A stretch of 64,000 nucleotides of DNA from the NCBI GenBank assembly GCA_942490535.1, contig CALNXQ010000005.1, positions 868,001-932,000 of the forward strand, read 5' to 3'. The notes under the pieces are model-generated. The model saw only the letters and a program-made list of their open reading frames with translations. It searched no databases and was not told where the DNA came from. The translations under genes were made by a program, and so were the position numbers. Source of the stretch: JAEINY01 sp942490535 (GTDB lineage: Bacteria; Bacteroidota; Bacteroidia; Bacteroidales; Marinilabiliaceae). This document shows, in pieces, positions 9,107-18,551 of the stretch; position 1 is the stretch's first letter; each line of letters begins with the position of its first letter.

Positions 9107-9469
9107 TCAGAGCGTTAACTGTGCTTTTAGTCGCAGTTCATTGGAGCTACTTTTGTGGTTTATGCCATTAACTATTTGATCAAGTATGCCGCGCTCAAGC
9201 TCAAAAAAGGCCTCATCACTTACTTGTTGTGGCAAGGAATAACATCCTAGTTCCAGCTTCTTATTATAAAGAACAAATCCTTCCTTTTGCCAGCGTAGAA
9301 CCTTGATTGATTTACGCGTCCTGCCAAGGAATACATAACCATCTCCATTGAGCGCATCCTGCTTGCCCGAAGTTTTAACCAGGTGATAGAGCGAATGGAT
9401 TCCTTTACGCATATCTACAGGTTCTCGGAAAAAGTAGAACCGTGTATGGTCAGTGAAATTAAAAATCAT
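9107..9469 (-). CDS. tnpB: IS66 accessory protein TnpB (IS66-A copy 1)
   Basis: A 120-residue IS66 Orf2 protein with the family signature FYFFREPVDMRKGIHSLYHLV near the start and GYVFLGRTRKSIKVLRWQKEG in the middle. It lies upstream of tnpC (74 bases apart) on the same strand. TnpB is needed for IS66 transposition although its role is not understood. An almost identical copy is at 16808-17170 (Gly to Ala near the C-terminus is one visible difference). Confidence 0.92.
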   Translation of the reverse strand: MIFNFTDHTRFYFFREPVDMRKGIHSLYHLVKTSGKQDALNGDGYVFLGRTRKSIKVLRWQKEGFVLYNKKLELGCYSLPQQVSDEAFFELERGILDQIVNGINHKSSSNELRLKAQLTL

Positions 9470-9553
9470 AGTGCATCCTTTTTATAGAAAATATGGATAC
9501 AAAACTTCAAAGATTTATCATAAAAAACTATGCGTCATTGTGGAGACGGTTAC

Positions 9554-9702
9554 TCAGGGAGTAGATTACGTAGTTGTTCGTTGGTCATTCTGGGACATTC
9601 AGCTAATCGCTGTATCACGTCCTTGAAATAGGAAAATGTATTGACATTGTTCAATCTGCATGAAATAGCCAGAGAATATAGTGTAGCAGTTCTCATTGCC
9701 CC
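9554..9702 (-). pseudogene. 3' fragment of IS66-A copy 2 tnpC
   Basis: Encodes on the minus strand the C-terminal transposase stretch (ATLYSLAISCRL, VIQRLAECPRMTNEQLRNLLP). The junction with copy 1 replaces the normal DKWAQ tail by a glutamate and a stop taken from the GTAA terminus of the neighbouring element. The rest of the gene is at 15420-16732, across IS66-B. Confidence 0.85.
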
Positions 9703-9767
9703 GTAAGCATACGGCCTGATACATATTGTCTAGTCCATATTAGTCGGCTAGTTTTGCTTCAAAAACA

Positions 9768-10109
9768 ATGCGTATCTTCGAATCCAGTTTTAGAAGGCTT
9801 TATCAAGATTATTTATCGTCAGGTTTAACGGTCCGGGATTTTTGTACCAACCAGGATTTTGCAGTATCAACATTTTATCGTTGGCAAAAACTACTAAGGG
9901 AAAAAGAAGCGCCCAAAGAGTTTGTCCCCTTATTAATGGAACAGCAACCAATCGCGGGGGCGGCTGCCCATTTGACTGTTGCGCCGAGGGACAACTGTCC
10001 GGTGAAAGGAGTGAACGACTTGGAGTTCACGTTTCCCAACGGTACCCGATTGCAAGTCCGAGGGCATATTGATCCGGCGTTATTAAAAACGATTGTTCAC
10101 CTGTATTGA
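9768..10109 (+). CDS. tnpA: IS66 TnpA-like helix-turn-helix protein (IS66-B)
   Basis: A 113-residue protein in the tnpA position of IS66-B. The N-terminal part (RRLYQDYLSSGLTVRDFCTN then FAVSTFYRWQKLLRE) is the helix-turn-helix of the IS66 Orf1/IS3 OrfA type. The C-terminus is PNGTRLQVRGHIDPALLKTI, common in TnpA of this family. It ends 9 bases before tnpB. An overlapping frame at 9842 is only a shadow. Confidence 0.85.
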   Translation: MRIFESSFRRLYQDYLSSGLTVRDFCTNQDFAVSTFYRWQKLLREKEAPKEFVPLLMEQQPIAGAAAHLTVAPRDNCPVKGVNDLEFTFPNGTRLQVRGHIDPALLKTIVHLY

Positions 10110-10118
10110 TTGTAGCCT

Positions 10119-10469
10119 ATGTTTCATTTACACGGGAAGCTGCAATACTTTCTTTACCCGGCACCGGTTGATATGCGCAAGAGTTTTTATACGCTAAGTG
10201 GCATTGTTTCATCTGCTATGAAACGTAACGTGCAGGACGGTGAGGTGTTTATTTTCGTCAATCGCAATCTGACCATCATGAAGATCCTGCATCTGGAACA
10301 TGGGGGTTTGGTGATCTACCACAAGAAGCTGGAGAACGGTGTTTTTAAGCTGCCAACTTTCGATGAAAACATTTTGTCGCAACCCATCGGATGGCAAGAG
10401 TTGATGGCCATTGTAAGCAATGTAAAACCCATAAGCAGGCGATTGAAAAAACGTCGAAAAAACACTTAA
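10119..10469 (+). CDS. tnpB: IS66 accessory protein TnpB (IS66-B)
   Basis: A 116-residue Orf2 protein. Family features are YFLYPAPVDMRKSFYTLSGIV near the N-terminus, VFIFVNRNLTIMKILHLEHGG in the middle, and a basic tail (RRLKKRRKNT). It is clearly different from TnpB of IS66-A, which confirms that the two IS66 elements are separate types. It follows tnpA closely and precedes tnpC. Confidence 0.9.
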   Translation: MFHLHGKLQYFLYPAPVDMRKSFYTLSGIVSSAMKRNVQDGEVFIFVNRNLTIMKILHLEHGGLVIYHKKLENGVFKLPTFDENILSQPIGWQELMAIVSNVKPISRRLKKRRKNT

Positions 10470-10537
10470 AAAAAAGACCTCATTTTTGGCTGTACCCCTT
10501 GATTTTACTATCTTTAGGTATCATTCACAAGGGGATA

Positions 10538-11794
10538 AATGAGCCAGGATTCAGCCAACGATTTATTGATTCAGCAGTTGCTTCAGGAGCGTGACGAGAT
10601 GTATTGTGAACTATCACGTTTGCGCTAAGGCAGATGATGGTTATGTGGAGGCTCTTAAGGCTCAAAATAAGGAGCAGGAAGCACTTCTTCATAAAAAGGA
10701 AGAGGTGATCCAAAAACAAGCAGAGCAACTTAATAAACTGACAGACCAGCTGGCTTGGTTTCGCCGCCGGTTCTGGAAAGCCTCCAGTGAACGCTTTATT
10801 CCTTCCGATCCCAACCAACGCAAAATAGACTTTGACGGGCTGGAACTATTGCCCGAAGAAGAGGCATTGGCTGAGGAGGCCGACAAGGAGTTATTGGCTT
10901 ACAAACGTAAACAGCCACAAAAGACAAAAAAGAAACCTGTACGTTTGCCCTTGCCAGAAGAGCTTCGCCGGGAAGAAGAAATTATCGAACCGGAAAGTAT
11001 TGATGACAATTGGGTGCGTATTGGTGAAGAAGTAACCGAAGTATTGGAACATAAACCAGGAGAGTTGTATGTACGACGGATTATCCGACATAAGTATGCG
11101 GTTAAACAAGCTTTGCAAGAACAGGAAGAACCAGCTGTGCAGATTGCAGCACTTCCTCCTTTGCCTTTACCACGCAGCAATGCCGGGGCTTCGCTTTTAG
11201 CAGAGCTCTTAATCAATAAATATCAGCACCACTTGCCGTTTTATCGTCAGATAAGCATGTTGAAGCAAACAGGTGTCAGTTTACCGGCTTCAACCATCAA
11301 CGGTTGGTTCCAGGGTAGTTGCGATTTACTCCGTGCTTTATACTTCCGATTACAAGAGTTGGTACAAGAATCCGACTACATCCAGGTAGATGAAAGTACC
11401 GTGCCGGTTGTTAACAACGAAAAGCACAAAACGGTTAAAGCCTACCTGTGGATGGTACGCTCGGTAATAAAGCCACTGGTTTACTTTCATTACGATAAAG
11501 GCTCACGGGCTCAAAAAGTAGTGGTTGAACTGTTGCAAGGTTTCCAAGGAGCTATCCAAACCGATGGTTACGAAGCCTATTCTATTTACGAACAAAAGAA
11601 AGGTGTTCTGCTGCTGGCATGCTGGGCGCATGCACGCCGTAAATTTGAAGAAAGCCTTGCTGAAGACAAAGCCGGAGCTGAATATGCTCTAGCGCAAATC
11701 GGCAAACTTTACCAGGTTGAAACCATGGCCAACGAACAAGGGTTGGATGATAAGCAAAGAGCAGAGTTGCGCAAGCGCCTGGCATATCCAATTA
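10538..11794 (+). pseudogene. IS66-B tnpC, 5' part, frameshifted and interrupted
   Basis: The natural start appears to be the ATG at 10538 (MSQDSANDLLIQQLLQERDE), whose frame stops at about 10620 after LSRLR. The transposase continues in the next frame with KADDGYVEALKAQNKEQEAL, so there is probably one extra base near 10619. After that comes the coiled coil, the region FRRRFWKASSERF, a long linker and the catalytic segment with IQVDESTVPV and IQTDGYEAY. The frame is broken at 11794 by the IS481-type element and resumes exactly in frame at 14952 (RLAYPIM joined to VAFEKW). Both defects make the gene inactive here. Confidence 0.88.
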
Positions 11795-11886
11795 TGTGAA
11801 CTAGCTACGATTTAATCTGACAGTTAGGAATTAACTAAATTTGATTTGGACAACAAATTACTTGTTAACCCCTAAAACTGTCAGAC

Positions 11887-12458
11887 ATGAATACAGAAGC
11901 AAAATTAATCAAAACCAAACTAGGTTTATTGGAATTAGCCAAGCATTTAGGTAATGTCTCAAAGGCATGTAAGATTTTTGGCTACAGCAGGGATAGTTTC
12001 TACCGGTTTAAAGAATTATACGAAGAAGGCGGTGAATTAGCCCTGGCCGAAGTGTGCCGGATGAAACCCAATGTAAAAAATCGGATGGATCCGGTTATTG
12101 AAACAGCTATTGTTGAACTGGCTATTGAGAACCCTGCTTTAGGTCAGGTAAGGGTATCCAATGAGCTAAAAAAGATTGGTCATATTGTTTCCCAGGCAGG
12201 AGTCAGATGTGTTTGGATTCGCCACAATTTGGAAACATTTCAAAAGCGTTTGAAAGCTCTGGAGGAAAAAGTGGCAAAGGAACACCTCATACTAACAGAA
12301 TCACAACTACAGGCGCTGGAGAAAGCTAAGGAAGAGAAGCAAGCACATGGGGAAATTGAAACCTATCACCCGGGATATCTTGGTTCTCAGGACACCTATT
12401 ATGTGGGTACTATAAAAGGTGTTGGCAGGATCTATCAACAAACCTTTATTGATACCTA
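11887..12458 (+). pseudogene. IS481-type transposase, 5' part
   Basis: N-terminal half of an integrase-fold transposase: helix-turn-helix ELAKHLGNVSKACKIFGYSR, a second DNA-binding region, and the first part of the rve-type catalytic core (YHPGYLGSQDTYYVGTIKGVG, QTFIDT). It is cut at 12458 by the ISNCY-like element and continues in frame at 14287; joined, the protein would be 397 residues, a normal size for this family. The start ATG at 11887 follows the left terminal repeat by about 65 bases. Confidence 0.88.
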
Positions 12459-14280
12459 GTGGTTCTAAGAAAACTAACGAATTAGCAAAAAATGATATGA
12501 ACCTATATTAATTCTATAGCTGATATAGGCTTGTTTTTCTCTTGCTTGTCGATTTTATTGAAACTAGGATGCTTTTTGCACAATTTTATTAATAATTATA
12601 TTCATAATAGAGTGGATTGAGCATACCATTCCCATCAAATAATACAAGTCATTATCCCCTAAGCTGCAAATTTATTAGTGTATTCCTCCTTCTTCAATTT
12701 GAGTATCTGTCGCCCAATTTTCTTAAGGTTGTATGCACTTACCCCCAGACTTATGTATCTGTTAAAATGAAGTATTCCCCGGTCAGGACAACGATCAAGT
12801 CCTCGGTTTTCCAACTCATTAATATTGGATTCTATGGCACTGTGCTTATTCTTTAACCTTTTAAAGCCCTGGCTGCTCTCTTCGTCTTTTTCTGTTTTGG
12901 TGAGTTTCCCAAGCTTGGGTAAAACGACTTTGGGAACTTCTAGTTGAAGTAGTTCCTTGTTTTCTTTTGCCCAAAATCCTTTGTCAAAGCTCCATGAAGT
13001 CACAGTGTGTTTTGCTAGGACTCTGTCTGACAGTGCTATAACAACATCCCTATCCTGTTGGTCATTTAAAATTTGGTAATCTACAATGAGATCATATTGA
13101 TCTGTGGTTATTAATAGTTTCTTGCCCAATTCAACATTGGGGCGCGACTTGCCTTTCTTTACCCACTCGGTATATGTTTCAAAGACGGAAAACAGCTTTT
13201 CTTCATGGGGTATTGTCTCTCCCTTAAGAATTCGCCTATCAACCAGTTGAATATGCTTTTCCATCAATGGCACAAAATGTTCGATCATTATCACAAGTGA
13301 TAAGTCTTGCATGTCGTTTACCGGGAAATCAGGGAGGCTTTCATTGAGTTTTTTCAATAACGCTCCGGTTTTTGTCAAGTATCTTTTAGCAGCATACACC
13401 ATCCTGTCCTTTTTATTCTTGCCGCCACTGGCTGATGCTTTTCCCAGTTCACGCATCAGACCCTTTATCTCATACCTCCAATTGGCCAGTTTGCGCCACT
13501 GATCAATGGTCTCATATTTTTTTAAAAATACGGATACGGCATCAAGGCATTTCCGGGCACAGTCCCAGAGCAGGTTGTAATCTGTTGGGAAATGAACATT
13601 GCTTTCTACTACAAAACTATCGGACTTTAAGCGCAATGCTGTTTTTTCTTTTTTTTTAAACACTTCACGGTGGCCAAACTCTAATATTACGGCATTGAGT
13701 TCGGTGATCATCTCATCACTAAGCGCAGATACATTGTCGTAGATATTTTGATACTCAAATTCAATTCGCTCATAGCCAAACTCACGCTCAACGCCCATCA
13801 AATAGCGCAAAGTATGGTGGTTATTAGCCAGGTTATGAACCATTTCATAGCTGATATTGAGGCATAAGCGCAATTGGGCCAATACAAAAACAATCCACAA
13901 ATCTAAACCTCTTCTACCCGTATTTTTTTTCCCTGAACGGATGTGCTTGTCCAATATGTTAAATATTTTCTCATTATACTTCTTATTGCAATAGATTTCT
14001 TTCAAAGCTGCCAATAATTCATCTATGGGATTTTTGCTCTTGGGGCTGATCCAGGTTTCTTCAATGGGCTTTTGCCCAATCGATAATTGTTGTGCGAATC
14101 TATTTCTCATTTTTGAACATCTTTTGTCGTTTTAACCAAAATAGGCGAATCTCAAACTATCAACATCCTGAAATTAAGCATTTTTACACAGAAACATGAT
14201 TGAGTGGACGAATAGATTCGAACAAGTTTTCAACAATAGAGACTTGAATAATAGTGAATTACATATTTTCTAAGAGGCAC
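12459..14280 (-). mobile_element. ISNCY-like element, innermost insertion
   Basis: 1822 bases between 6-bp direct repeats TACCTA (12453-12458 and 14281-14286); the ends share an imperfect inverted repeat (GTGGTTCTAAGAAAA against GTGCCTCTTAGAAAA). Removal restores the IS481 transposase reading IDT-YAKVAHVKIY. Because its terminal bases overlap the duplication, the repeat could be read as 2 to 6 bp; 6 would suit the ISDol1 group. Confidence 0.85.
12659..14110 (-). CDS. transposase, probably ISNCY family (ISDol1-like)
   Basis: A complete 483-residue transposase and the only gene of the innermost element. Features include RRGLDLWIVFVLAQLRLCLNISYEMVH (first part), the acidic catalytic-looking LKSDSFVVESNVHFPTDYNLLWD in the middle, and near the C-terminus SWSFDKGFWAKEN and the histidine/serine segment KHSAIESNINELENRG with GLDRCPDRG. 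Length and motifs suit the ISNCY/ISDol1 group; an IS1182- or IS5-related DDE transposase is the alternative. The gene appears intact, consistent with a recent arrival. Confidence 0.75.
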   Translation of the reverse strand: MRNRFAQQLSIGQKPIEETWISPKSKNPIDELLAALKEIYCNKKYNEKIFNILDKHIRSGKKNTGRRGLDLWIVFVLAQLRLCLNISYEMVHNLANNHHTLRYLMGVEREFGYERIEFEYQNIYDNVSALSDEMITELNAVILEFGHREVFKKKEKTALRLKSDSFVVESNVHFPTDYNLLWDCARKCLDAVSVFLKKYETIDQWRKLANWRYEIKGLMRELGKASASGGKNKKDRMVYAAKRYLTKTGALLKKLNESLPDFPVNDMQDLSLVIMIEHFVPLMEKHIQLVDRRILKGETIPHEEKLFSVFETYTEWVKKGKSRPNVELGKKLLITTDQYDLIVDYQILNDQQDRDVVIALSDRVLAKHTVTSWSFDKGFWAKENKELLQLEVPKVVLPKLGKLTKTEKDEESSQGFKRLKNKHSAIESNINELENRGLDRCPDRGILHFNRYISLGVSAYNLKKIGRQILKLKKEEYTNKFAA

Positions 14281-14286
14281 TACCTA

Positions 14287-14908
14287 TGCCAAGGTAGCTC
14301 ATGTGAAAATCTATGATCGTAAAAACGCACTGGTGGCTGCAGACATACTCAATGACCGGGTGATTCCATTTTACGATGAGTATAACATACCGTTACTTCG
14401 GATTTTAACGGATCGTGGTACAGAATACTGTGGGGCCAGAGAGCATCACGAGTATCAGCTATATTTAGCGCTGGAGGATATTGATCATACCAGAACAAAA
14501 GCCAGACATCCGCAAACCAATGGAATATGTGAACGCTTTCATAAAACAATACAGAATGAGTTTTATGCCATAGCTTTTCGAAAGAAGATCTATAACATAT
14601 TGGAGGAGCTACAAACCGATATTGACCTTTGGATCAACGAGTATAATAATGTAAGAACGCATTCCGGCAAGAACTGCAACGGCAGAACGCCAATGCAAAC
14701 ATTTTTAGAGGATTTGCATCTGACAAAGGAGAAGATGCTGGACACTCACTATCAAAATGTTGTATCTTTACAGGTGTCAGGTGAAGCGGAAGCAGGCCCT
14801 GCTGAGAAGCAACCTGCCAGGAATAACCCGACTGACTGGGATGGTCAATGGGACTTGCAAAACAGGAAGTCCCTTTCCGGAGATTCATCCCATGAAAAGA
14901 TGCCTTAA
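14287..14908 (+). pseudogene. IS481-type transposase, 3' part
   Basis: C-terminal half of the interrupted IS481-type transposase. It carries the second and third catalytic acidic positions of the integrase fold: ILTDRGTEYCG, and the HPQTNGICERFHKTIQNEFY segment with glutamate. It then has WINEYNNVRTHSGKNCNGRTP, the usual end of the core. It joins in frame to the part ending at 12458. Confidence 0.88.
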
Positions 14909-14951
14909 AAAATCTCCAATTGTCAGATCAAGTCTTAGCTACTACAAATTA

Positions 14952-15334
14952 TGGTAGCATTTGAAAAATGGATTGTAAAATATTATCCCAAGGCATTGCC
15001 CAAAAGTAGAATGGGCAGGGCGCTGTCATATACATACAACATCTTCCACCGCTTATCGCGCTACCACCTCGATGGCCGTTACAAGATTGATAATAATCTG
15101 GCCGAAAACGCCATCAGGCCTTTGGCATTAGGTCGTAAAAACTATTTGTTTTGTGGCAACCATGATGCAGCCGAAAATGCTGCTGTCATATATTCATTGC
15201 TTGGATGCTGCAAAGCTGCAGATGTCAACCCAAGAGAATGGCTGACCGACGTATTAACCAAGATACCCGTCTACAATAATGACTACTCATTAGACTTAGC
15301 TGATCTTTTGCCCCACAACTGGAAGAACTCTTAG
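14952..15334 (+). pseudogene. IS66-B tnpC, 3' part
   Basis: C-terminal part of the IS66-B transposase with the family motif YKIDNNLAENAIRPLALGRKN and FCGNHDAAENAAVIYSLLGC, ending LADLLPHNWKNS. It continues in frame from 11794 once the IS481-type element and one AATTA are removed. The apparent ATG at 14951 is created by the target duplication and is not a true start. Confidence 0.9.
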
Positions 15335-15419
15335 AATAGTGAGAATTGTCCATGGATTCTATGGACAGTTAGACACTCTCCCTTTTAAGCTCTTGTGACG
15401 TGCGAGGCCGAATGCTTAC

Positions 15420-16732
15420 ATTGCCCCGGCATTGGAGCCGCAGAATAATGAGTTTCGCCGACTGATGCTGATATAACGCATTGGCCGTTCAATGATATTG
15501 TTGTCCAGGTCGTATTGGGTAGATTTAATGATATTATAAATGGACTCTAATTCATTAAGGCCGTATGCAGCTGCTTTGCATAAAATATGGTTTGGAAATA
15601 CTTGAGGATCTCGTTCTATATCTCTGAGTTTCCTTTCCAACTCCTTGTATACTTTCAGCGAAGCTTCTTTCCACTTTTCTTTTGGCTTCTTCTTACGGAT
15701 GCTATAAAATTGATTGTACAGGTCAATAATCTCTTGAGCTTGGGGTTGCTCCTGAATCTCTATAAATTTTCTTTTGCAGTGCTGAACACAGCCTAAACGT
15801 ATTGCCTTTGGGTAGTCCCATCCTTCTAAAGCTTTATATGAACTGTATCCATCGGTTTGCACAGCACCCTTATAATCCTTCGGCAGATAGTTTGTAAACA
15901 CCGTCTTGCTTCGTGAGCCATTCTCGTATATGAACTGGATTAAGTTGTTTTGATGAGAAAATGCACTCCAGAAGTAGCCTTTGCGACTCCCCTTATCACC
16001 TCCTAATATAGTATGATAGGTTTCGTCAAAATGAATATAAGCATCCTCCAAAATAGTATCCTTGAGTACTGGCATTAACCTATCAAGCAACTCTGCTGAT
16101 TTTTCAATTAGTCCATGGGTAGTTGCCTTAGGAATGTCAATTCCCATCTCGTTTAGATATTTCATGATGCGTTCAACAGGCAAGCCGTACACATATCTTT
16201 GTTGAATCAGATGTGCCAGTAATGAGCTGTCAAAATTAGAATTCTGGAAAGGTGCTATAGGAGCTTTGCCTTCAAAAAAGTCATCACCCATTCTGTATTT
16301 TTTACAGCGATAGATATGTTTAATCAGACGCGGTGGAATATACTCATACCTTATCACATCGCGATGAAAGAGGTAAACCGCAGCCTTTTCATCAAAGCTG
16401 GCATCCGAGGGTAATACTTCATCTACAAACTCTTCGATGTTATCATATACTTTCCGTTTCGCCCCATTATTACCTCTTTCCTTGGGGATGGGAGCCTGTG
16501 GCTTGTTTTCTGAAACAGAAGTGGCATTTTGACGTTTTTCGGTCTTTTTAGGAAGGTTTATGGTTGTTAAGCGCTTCAGCTTTTCAGCACCTTTATCTTT
16601 CTCCAGAATGGCTTCTTTTAAGGCAGCTAACTCATTTGTCAGCTCCTCTATGGTTTGAGATAAAGATTGTATGGTGCCAATTAATTTAGCATTTTGCGAT
16701 TGTAAAAAGACTACTAACTCCTTGTCTGTCAT
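15420..16732 (-). pseudogene. IS66-A copy 2 tnpC, 5' part (first 437 codons)
   Basis: Nearly identical to the intact TnpC at 7563-9032, starting MTDKELVVFLQSQ at 16732 and running to FCGSNAGAM, where IS66-B has inserted. Visible differences from copy 1 include Asp to Ala in QSQNxK, Asp to Gly in EKDKxAEK and Ile to Asn in YLxEMGID. The remaining C-terminal codons are at 9554-9702. The in-frame TAG upstream of its ATG defines the start for all copies. Confidence 0.9.
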
Positions 16733-16807
16733 GACCTAAAGATACAAAAACAGCATGACTTCACCAAGAAAAACCCCTGCTGTTTTTGCATCTTTTATTA
16801 TTTATTA

Positions 16808-17170
16808 TCAGAGCGTTAACTGTGCTTTTAGTCGCAGTTCATTGGAGCTACTTTTGTGGTTTATGGCATTAACTATTTGATCAAGTATGCCGCGCTCAAG
16901 CTCAAAAAAGGCCTCATCACTTACTTGTTGTGGCAAGGAATAACATCCTAGTTCCAGCTTCTTATTATAAAGAACAAATCCTTCCTTTTGCCAGCGTAGA
17001 ACCTTGATTGATTTACGCGTCCTGCCAAGGAATACATAACCATCTCCATTGAGCGCATCCTGCTTGCCCGAAGTTTTAACCAGGTGATAGAGCGAATGGA
17101 TTCCTTTACGCATATCTACAGGTTCTCGGAAAAAGTAGAACCGTGTATGGTCAGTGAAATTAAAAATCAT
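16808..17170 (-). CDS. tnpB: IS66 accessory protein TnpB (IS66-A copy 2)
   Basis: A 120-residue protein identical to the copy 1 TnpB except for Ala instead of Gly in QIVNxINHKS. It has the same FREPVDMRKG and LGRTRKSIKVLRWQ motifs. The reading frame is intact although its partner tnpC is split. Confidence 0.92.
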   Translation of the reverse strand: MIFNFTDHTRFYFFREPVDMRKGIHSLYHLVKTSGKQDALNGDGYVFLGRTRKSIKVLRWQKEGFVLYNKKLELGCYSLPQQVSDEAFFELERGILDQIVNAINHKSSSNELRLKAQLTL

Positions 17171-17253
17171 AGTGCATCCTTTTTATAGAAAATATGGATA
17201 CAAAACTTCAAAGATTTATCATAAAAAACTATGCGTCATTGTGGAGACGGTTA

Positions 17254-17511
17254 CTCAGGGAGTAGATTACGTAGTTGTTCGTTGGTCATTCTGGGACATT
17301 CAGCTAATCGCTGTATCACGTCCTTGAAATAGGAAAATGTATTGACATTGTTCAATCTGCATGAAATAGCCAGAGAATATAGTGTAGCAGTTCTCATTGC
17401 CCCGGCATTGGAGCCGCAGAATAATGAGTTTCGCCGACTGATGCTGATATAACGCATTGGCCGTTCAATAATATTGTTGTCCAGGTCGTATTGGGTAGAT
17501 TTAATGATATT
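17254..17511 (-). pseudogene. IS66-A copy 3 tnpC fragment (C-terminal)
   Basis: Encodes MRYISISRRNSLFCGS onward to LRNLLPE, where the glutamate and stop come from the junction with copy 2. It is cut at 17511 by the IS982-like element and continues at 18552. Confidence 0.88.
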
Positions 17512-18551
17512 ATGCGAATCAAGAGTTAAAACACTAATGAAATAAAAGCAGCAGCTAATCTTCCAAATGCATGTATCATTAGCCCCTTAGTAGATCTAAC
17601 TTTGCTCGCTTTTTGAATATCTGTTTTTTCAATTAGCCAATTAAATATAGCTTCTACTGGTTGTCGCACTCTGGATACTGCAGTTGAGTATAAATCATCA
17701 GCTGCTTTAATTCTGTGTTTTATTACATCTGCCATTCCTTTCACCCCTTTAACCGGGGCAAGCATTTCTGAATTTTGCTGATTTATCATCCTCTTATTCA
17801 AATCATTTATGAAATAGATTTTATCTCCATAAAAAGTTCTATTTTCTATTCCAGACCATGCATCTTTAAAGACTGTCACATCATTAACTGATGCTGGTGT
17901 AAATAATATTTGCTCAGGGTGCGGCAATTTACCTATTCGTCTAAAACCAAGTAAGTGTAATTTAAGTCCATAGTAATATATCCCTTTTGTTGAGCAGAAG
18001 CCTTTATCCGTTATTTCTGTAGCAACTTTACCTGTACGCTTTCCAGAGCAAGTGATAATGGGCATTGAATCTAATAAGCTCTGATCCAGACAGCAATCTT
18101 CCGGCAGATGATCTGTTAAAATAATTTCAACCAATCTGCTAAAAGCTGAATCTAGCATATTAAGCCTATTATTAAAGGCACTATAGCTTCCAAGCTTAGG
18201 AAACCAGGATTTTAAATACTCAAAAGCAAAACGATGGATATGCTTTATTTTTGTATGTCCTTCATGATGAATCGCATATAAATATATCGTCATAATCTCT
18301 TGATCGGTAAATTCTGGTTTATTATTGTTGCTAAACCTTTCACAATAGAATTGAAGTTCTTCAAACTTATCACAAATAAAAAGGTAAATACTTATTAACT
18401 TGTCGTCCTTATCCTTGGGAATCATATCTAATTGTCAATTCGAAACTGACTTCAAGATACTGATTTTCAAGGATTTAAACAACATTAAGCGCTTAGTTTT
18501 TAAGGGGTTATGTAACTATTTTCTCATATATTCTCAACTCTTGATTCGCAT
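17512..18551 (-). mobile_element. IS982-like element
   Basis: 1040 bases with a 16-bp terminal inverted repeat ATGCGAATCAAGAGTT, perfect at both ends, flanked by the 5-bp duplication ATATT (17507-17511, 18552-18556). Removing it restores the tnpC sequence of copies 1 and 2 exactly. Confidence 0.88.
17526..18425 (-). CDS. transposase, IS982-like DDE family
   Basis: A 299-residue transposase that fills its element. The first part has FTDQEIMTIYLYAI and a helical DNA-binding region (YLKSWFPKLGSYSAFNNRL). The DDE core shows LLDSMPIITCSGKRTG, the KGIYYYGLKLHLL segment, TPASVNDVTVF, GDKIYFIN and a C-terminal RQPVEAIFNWLIEKT with the last acidic residue. These match IS4/IS982-type DDE transposases; IS982 is preferred for size and layout, IS5-type is the alternative. 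The frame is intact. The stop lies only about 14 bases from the element end. Confidence 0.75.
   Translation of the reverse strand: MIPKDKDDKLISIYLFICDKFEELQFYCERFSNNNKPEFTDQEIMTIYLYAIHHEGHTKIKHIHRFAFEYLKSWFPKLGSYSAFNNRLNMLDSAFSRLVEIILTDHLPEDCCLDQSLLDSMPIITCSGKRTGKVATEITDKGFCSTKGIYYYGLKLHLLGFRRIGKLPHPEQILFTPASVNDVTVFKDAWSGIENRTFYGDKIYFINDLNKRMINQQNSEMLAPVKGVKGMADVIKHRIKAADDLYSTAVSRVRQPVEAIFNWLIEKTDIQKASKVRSTKGLMIHAFGRLAAAFISLVF

Larger units (their letters stand above)
7484..9553 (-). mobile_element. IS66-type element A, copy 1 (complete)
   Basis: About 2.07 kb, bounded by imperfect inverted repeats of the form GTAAnnGTCTCC at 7484 and, on the other strand, at 9553. It carries tnpB and tnpC only; there is no room for a tnpA gene (84 bases between tnpB and the end). 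The left flank CTCGCACG is not repeated on the right, where a tnpC fragment of copy 2 begins at once. Confidence 0.88.
11795..14946 (+). mobile_element. IS481-type element, inserted in IS66-B tnpC, itself interrupted
   Basis: Ends TGT at 11795 and ACA at 14946, with an internal inverted repeat core TAGCTAnGAnTTnATCTGACA at both ends. Flanked by a 5-bp duplication AATTA (11790-11794 and 14947-14951); removing the element and one copy restores the IS66-B tnpC frame. Without its own insert it is about 1.32 kb. Confidence 0.9.
9703..15419 (+). mobile_element. IS66-type element B, inserted in IS66-A copy 2, itself interrupted
   Basis: Inverted ends GTAAGCATACGGCCT (9703) and the complement of GTAAGCATTCGGCCT (ending 15419). 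Flanked by a perfect 8-bp target duplication ATTGCCCC at 9695-9702 and 15420-15427, the size expected for IS66. Without the inserted IS481-type element it is about 2.56 kb and carries tnpA, tnpB and tnpC on the plus strand, opposite to its host element. Base composition is richer in GC than IS66-A. Confidence 0.92.
9554..17253 (-). mobile_element. IS66-type element A, copy 2 (left end missing, split by IS66-B)
   Basis: Begins abruptly inside the 3' end of tnpC (equivalent to 7579 in copy 1), directly against the right end of copy 1, and runs to its own right end GGAGACGGTTAC at 17253. Removing IS66-B and one copy of its target duplication leaves about 1975 bases. The left terminal repeat and the last codons of tnpC are absent. 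Confidence 0.85.
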
